In this document: positions 61,613-64,000 of the stretch, piece by piece
How the letters are laid out: every line of letters begins with the position of its first letter
How positions within the stretch are numbered: the stretch's first letter is position 1
Source of the DNA: Balamuthia mandrillaris
Taxonomy: Eukaryota; Discosea; Longamoebia; Balamuthiidae
Direction: 5' to 3'
Length of the DNA: 64,000 bases
Assembly (NCBI GenBank): GCA_031835245.1
Contig: JAVKOQ010000015.1
Span: forward strand, 1-64,000
The notes under the pieces: model-generated
The model's database searches: none
Told to the model about the DNA's origin: nothing
Seen by the model: only the letters and a program-made list of their open reading frames with translations
Translations under genes and position numbers: made by a program

Positions 61613-64000
61613 TTAATTTTCCATGCCAGAAAACGATGGCGGCGGCAGTGGCGGTGGCTGCTGTTGCTGTTGGTTGAAGACAGCAAACTCGTTGGAATAT
61701 ATTTCGTAGAGTTCTCTTATCTCGTTTGTCTGTCATTGCAGAACATTACATGTTAGAGGCTGTAAGCAAAGAACCAAAGGAAAAAAAAGGCAAAGACAAA
61801 GACGCACAAAACGAGAAGTGAAGCTATAGCGTTCTGGCTTATAGAGATCTCCAATAACGAGGGTAAAGCCACCACTTGATGGAGTGAAATGCATATCTGA
61901 GTAAGGGAATGTAGCCATCGCCTCCTATTGAACGCAACGCGATTATTCGCATGCAAAGATGATAGCGGAGAGAGAATACAATACCGTGCCATGAACATCA
62001 TAAATGCGAATATTTTCAAAGTTAATAACGAGCCAAGCCTTGCTAGTAAATTTGGCATCTTTGGTCTGCACAGCAACAAAAACAAACCAAGCATTGAGTA
62101 AAGCACAGCCTAAAGCGTTCAGATGAATGAAGATAACGAACCTGAACAGGGAATGCACAGGTGCCATAAACAGTAAGCTTCATAAAGAGCCGCATGTAAT
62201 GCTCTTTGGCAGCTTGGCCAACAAAGCCCGTAGTCTCAAAAATAAAATCACCCATAACGGCTATCCACTCTTCACGCTTTAGCATCGGTCTCATGTGACT
62301 TGGTAAATAATCTAGTATGTTATTTCTACATTGCAAGCAGTTACCAGTGATTAGTAAACAGAATCAGGAGGGAAGGGTTGTGAAAGAAACGTGAGATACG
62401 AACACGTTCAGCTGCTTTGGGCCAAGTTTGATGTTACCAAGGAGAGCAGCAAAGCGGCAGCCTTCCTCAATGGTGATCGGAATTCTGCTGTGCAGCACGT
62501 CGTCAATGCACTGATTCAATATCAAGTTGAATGCTGCGCTGTCCTGGATGAGGTCCTCTTCATTGAACTCGTCCAACCAAAGCTTTTTCTTGAGAGTAAA
62601 GCACGGCCGCATTTCTGATTGTTCGTCAGTGATAAAGTGGTTTTTCTTCAATGTCTTCTTGGATTCCTTGTTGTAGCGTGGGTGTGTGGATTCTGCCTGC
62701 GCCATCACATCGCACACTTTCACATCAGAGCAGATGGGATAACAACCTTTTTGACCAGAAAAGCGAGAGAGAGAAAGAGAGTTGGTTCAGTATAGAGTTG
62801 TCTAGGTGGGCAGAGAAAAGAGGGTGTACCAGCAGTGCTGTTTGTGAAGAGGCCCCACCCCTCCAACATCTGTTGACTGAGGCCAAGCTTCGACGTAAAT
62901 TCAAGCACAACATTGCCAACGAGGGCATGGCTAGTCGTGTGAATGGCCTTAACTGTGCCGTCGCTAAGCATGGCACGCAGTACAATAGGACTGCTATCCT
63001 CCATGGCCTTGACCTCGGGCGCGCTGGGAGCCCACTCCCTGTCTCCGTGTTGTCGGGTTTCTTTAAGGTTGTCCATTGCAAGCTCCGCGCTAATTAGCAT
63101 TTGAACACGTCATAATAGTGAGCTAACTGTCTATCTTCAAGCATACAATAAAACAAAAAAAGAAAAGAAAAGAAAATGATAAGTACAGAGTAGCAATTGG
63201 TGCAGCATCTTCCTTCTTCTCGTCCAAAAATTGTTCCAGATAAGGCATAAATGTGTCAGAGGGAGAAAAAATGCTAGTGCAGAGCGCCAGTAACTTCATT
63301 CCCTTCTTACAGCTTTCACTAATTAGAGGTGTGGGAGATGAACCATCAGTAATGCGGGAAGTTGACGGACACCCTCAAAGACTATAATAATGAGAATGTC
63401 AAACAACAACAGCAACAACACACGTACGTCCTAGGATTCTTTGTAGTTTGCTTGCATATCTGACAGTAGAGCTCGTCTTTGAGGGCATCTTCATCAAGGG
63501 CAGCTTGGATTATCTCTTGGATTATTTGCACCTTGGAGGATTTGCCTAGCGGAAAGTCATCCATTACCTTCATTACAGCTGATGACATTTTGATGCTCAG
63601 TCACTGATGCATAGTGGAGATTTGTTTCAAAGATGAGAATGGGAAAAAGTACATTGAAACATGGAAATGGCTATCTTGTTCAAGGAAGAGCTCTTGATTT
63701 CAGTGAGAGAATTTTTGATAGGACTCTGTTATGGAAGTGATGAGAGGTCTTTGTCATAGCAGAAGAAGAGCAAGAAGAATAAGTGTACCAAAGTTAGGCT
63801 AAGTTGGGATGATAGATCAACTCTAGCGGTTTTCTTGCGGAGAGTGCCAATGGACACCGTTTTTCGGAAGTGCAAGGCGGCCCAAGCAGCCATTGTATGT
63901 TGGCCTCCAGCACTTCCATAGCCAAAGCCACGGTCTTTCAGGATTTCCTTGGTGCCTGTATTATCATGGAGAGATTTAGGCCTAAACTAACAGTGAGCGG
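61613..64000 (-). CDS. MyTH4-FERM protein, 5' part beyond the window
   Basis: Minus strand, running in from the right edge. MyTH4 domain at about 63960-63430: TMAAWAALHFRKTVSIGTLR, VMDDFPLGKSSKVQIIQEII, DELYCQICKQTTKNP. FERM F1 at about 63050-62830 (VLRAMLSDGTVKAIHTTSHA, EFTSKLGLSQQMLEGWGLF). F2 at about 62640-62200 (KKLWLDEFNEEDLIQDSAAF, CRFAALLGNIKLGPKQLNV, REEWIAVMGDFIFE). F3, PH-like, at about 62050-61700 (AWLVINFENIRIYDVHG, SSGGFTLVIGDLYKPERYSF). It ends in a Gln/Pro tail (FNQQQQQPPPLPPPSFSGME) with TAA at 61613. In amoebae and animals MyTH4-FERM tails sit on myosins or kinesins, or stand alone; no motor is visible in the window. Confidence 0.85.

Overview
The window is nuclear DNA of a unicellular eukaryote. 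Genes are split by short GT-AG introns (about 50-360 nt), several introns carry (GA)n, (CT)n, (CCCTCT)n or (CTT)n tracts, and there are no operons. MyTH4-FERM, F-BAR/SH3, PIP-kinase and GT64 proteins would fit an amoebozoan or another intron-rich protist. That placement is an inference; no rRNA or organelle marker is present.

Layout. 36-6635 (-): full ABCC/MRP transporter. 7260-8958 (-): an AMMECR1 domain joined through a membrane segment to a DnaJ J domain. 8959-25481: a gene-free stretch of about 16.5 kb made of transposon debris (non-LTR LINE copies, one nested inside a Ty3/gypsy fossil), minisatellites and AT-rich DNA. 25482-28240 (-): class V PLP-dependent aminotransferase / cysteine desulfurase-like protein. 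29169-41405 (+): a secreted protein of about 4,000 residues, mostly an 18-residue hexad repeat, ending in a LamG-like domain. 41904-45170 (-): intronless 1088-residue type II membrane glycosyltransferase with three transferase-like modules. 46275-48003 (+): WDR55 orthologue. 48426-53497 (-): phosphatidylinositol phosphate kinase preceded by ankyrin repeats, a C1 finger and EF-hands. 54227-56132 (+): armadillo-repeat protein. 56215-58975 (-): F-BAR protein with two SH3 domains. 59439-60029 (+): hotdog thioesterase. 60307-61526 (+): N-acetylneuraminate lyase. 61613 to beyond 64000 (-): MyTH4-FERM protein.

Common threads. Several products act at membranes or at the membrane-actin interface (PIP kinase, F-BAR/SH3, MyTH4-FERM, ABCC), and three concern glycans or the cell surface (giant repeat/LamG protein, tri-modular glycosyltransferase, sialic acid lyase). 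No co-regulation can be read from the sequence.

Best leads: (1) the giant protein, whose 18-residue, three-hexad unit equals one coil of a left-handed beta-helix; (2) the AMMECR1-TM-J fusion; (3) the ANK-C1-EF-PIPK kinase; (4) a family of about 167-bp elements with terminal inverted repeats, always next to poly-C/poly-G, in four near-identical copies; (5) a LINE whose ORF1 stop and ORF2 start overlap as ATGA.
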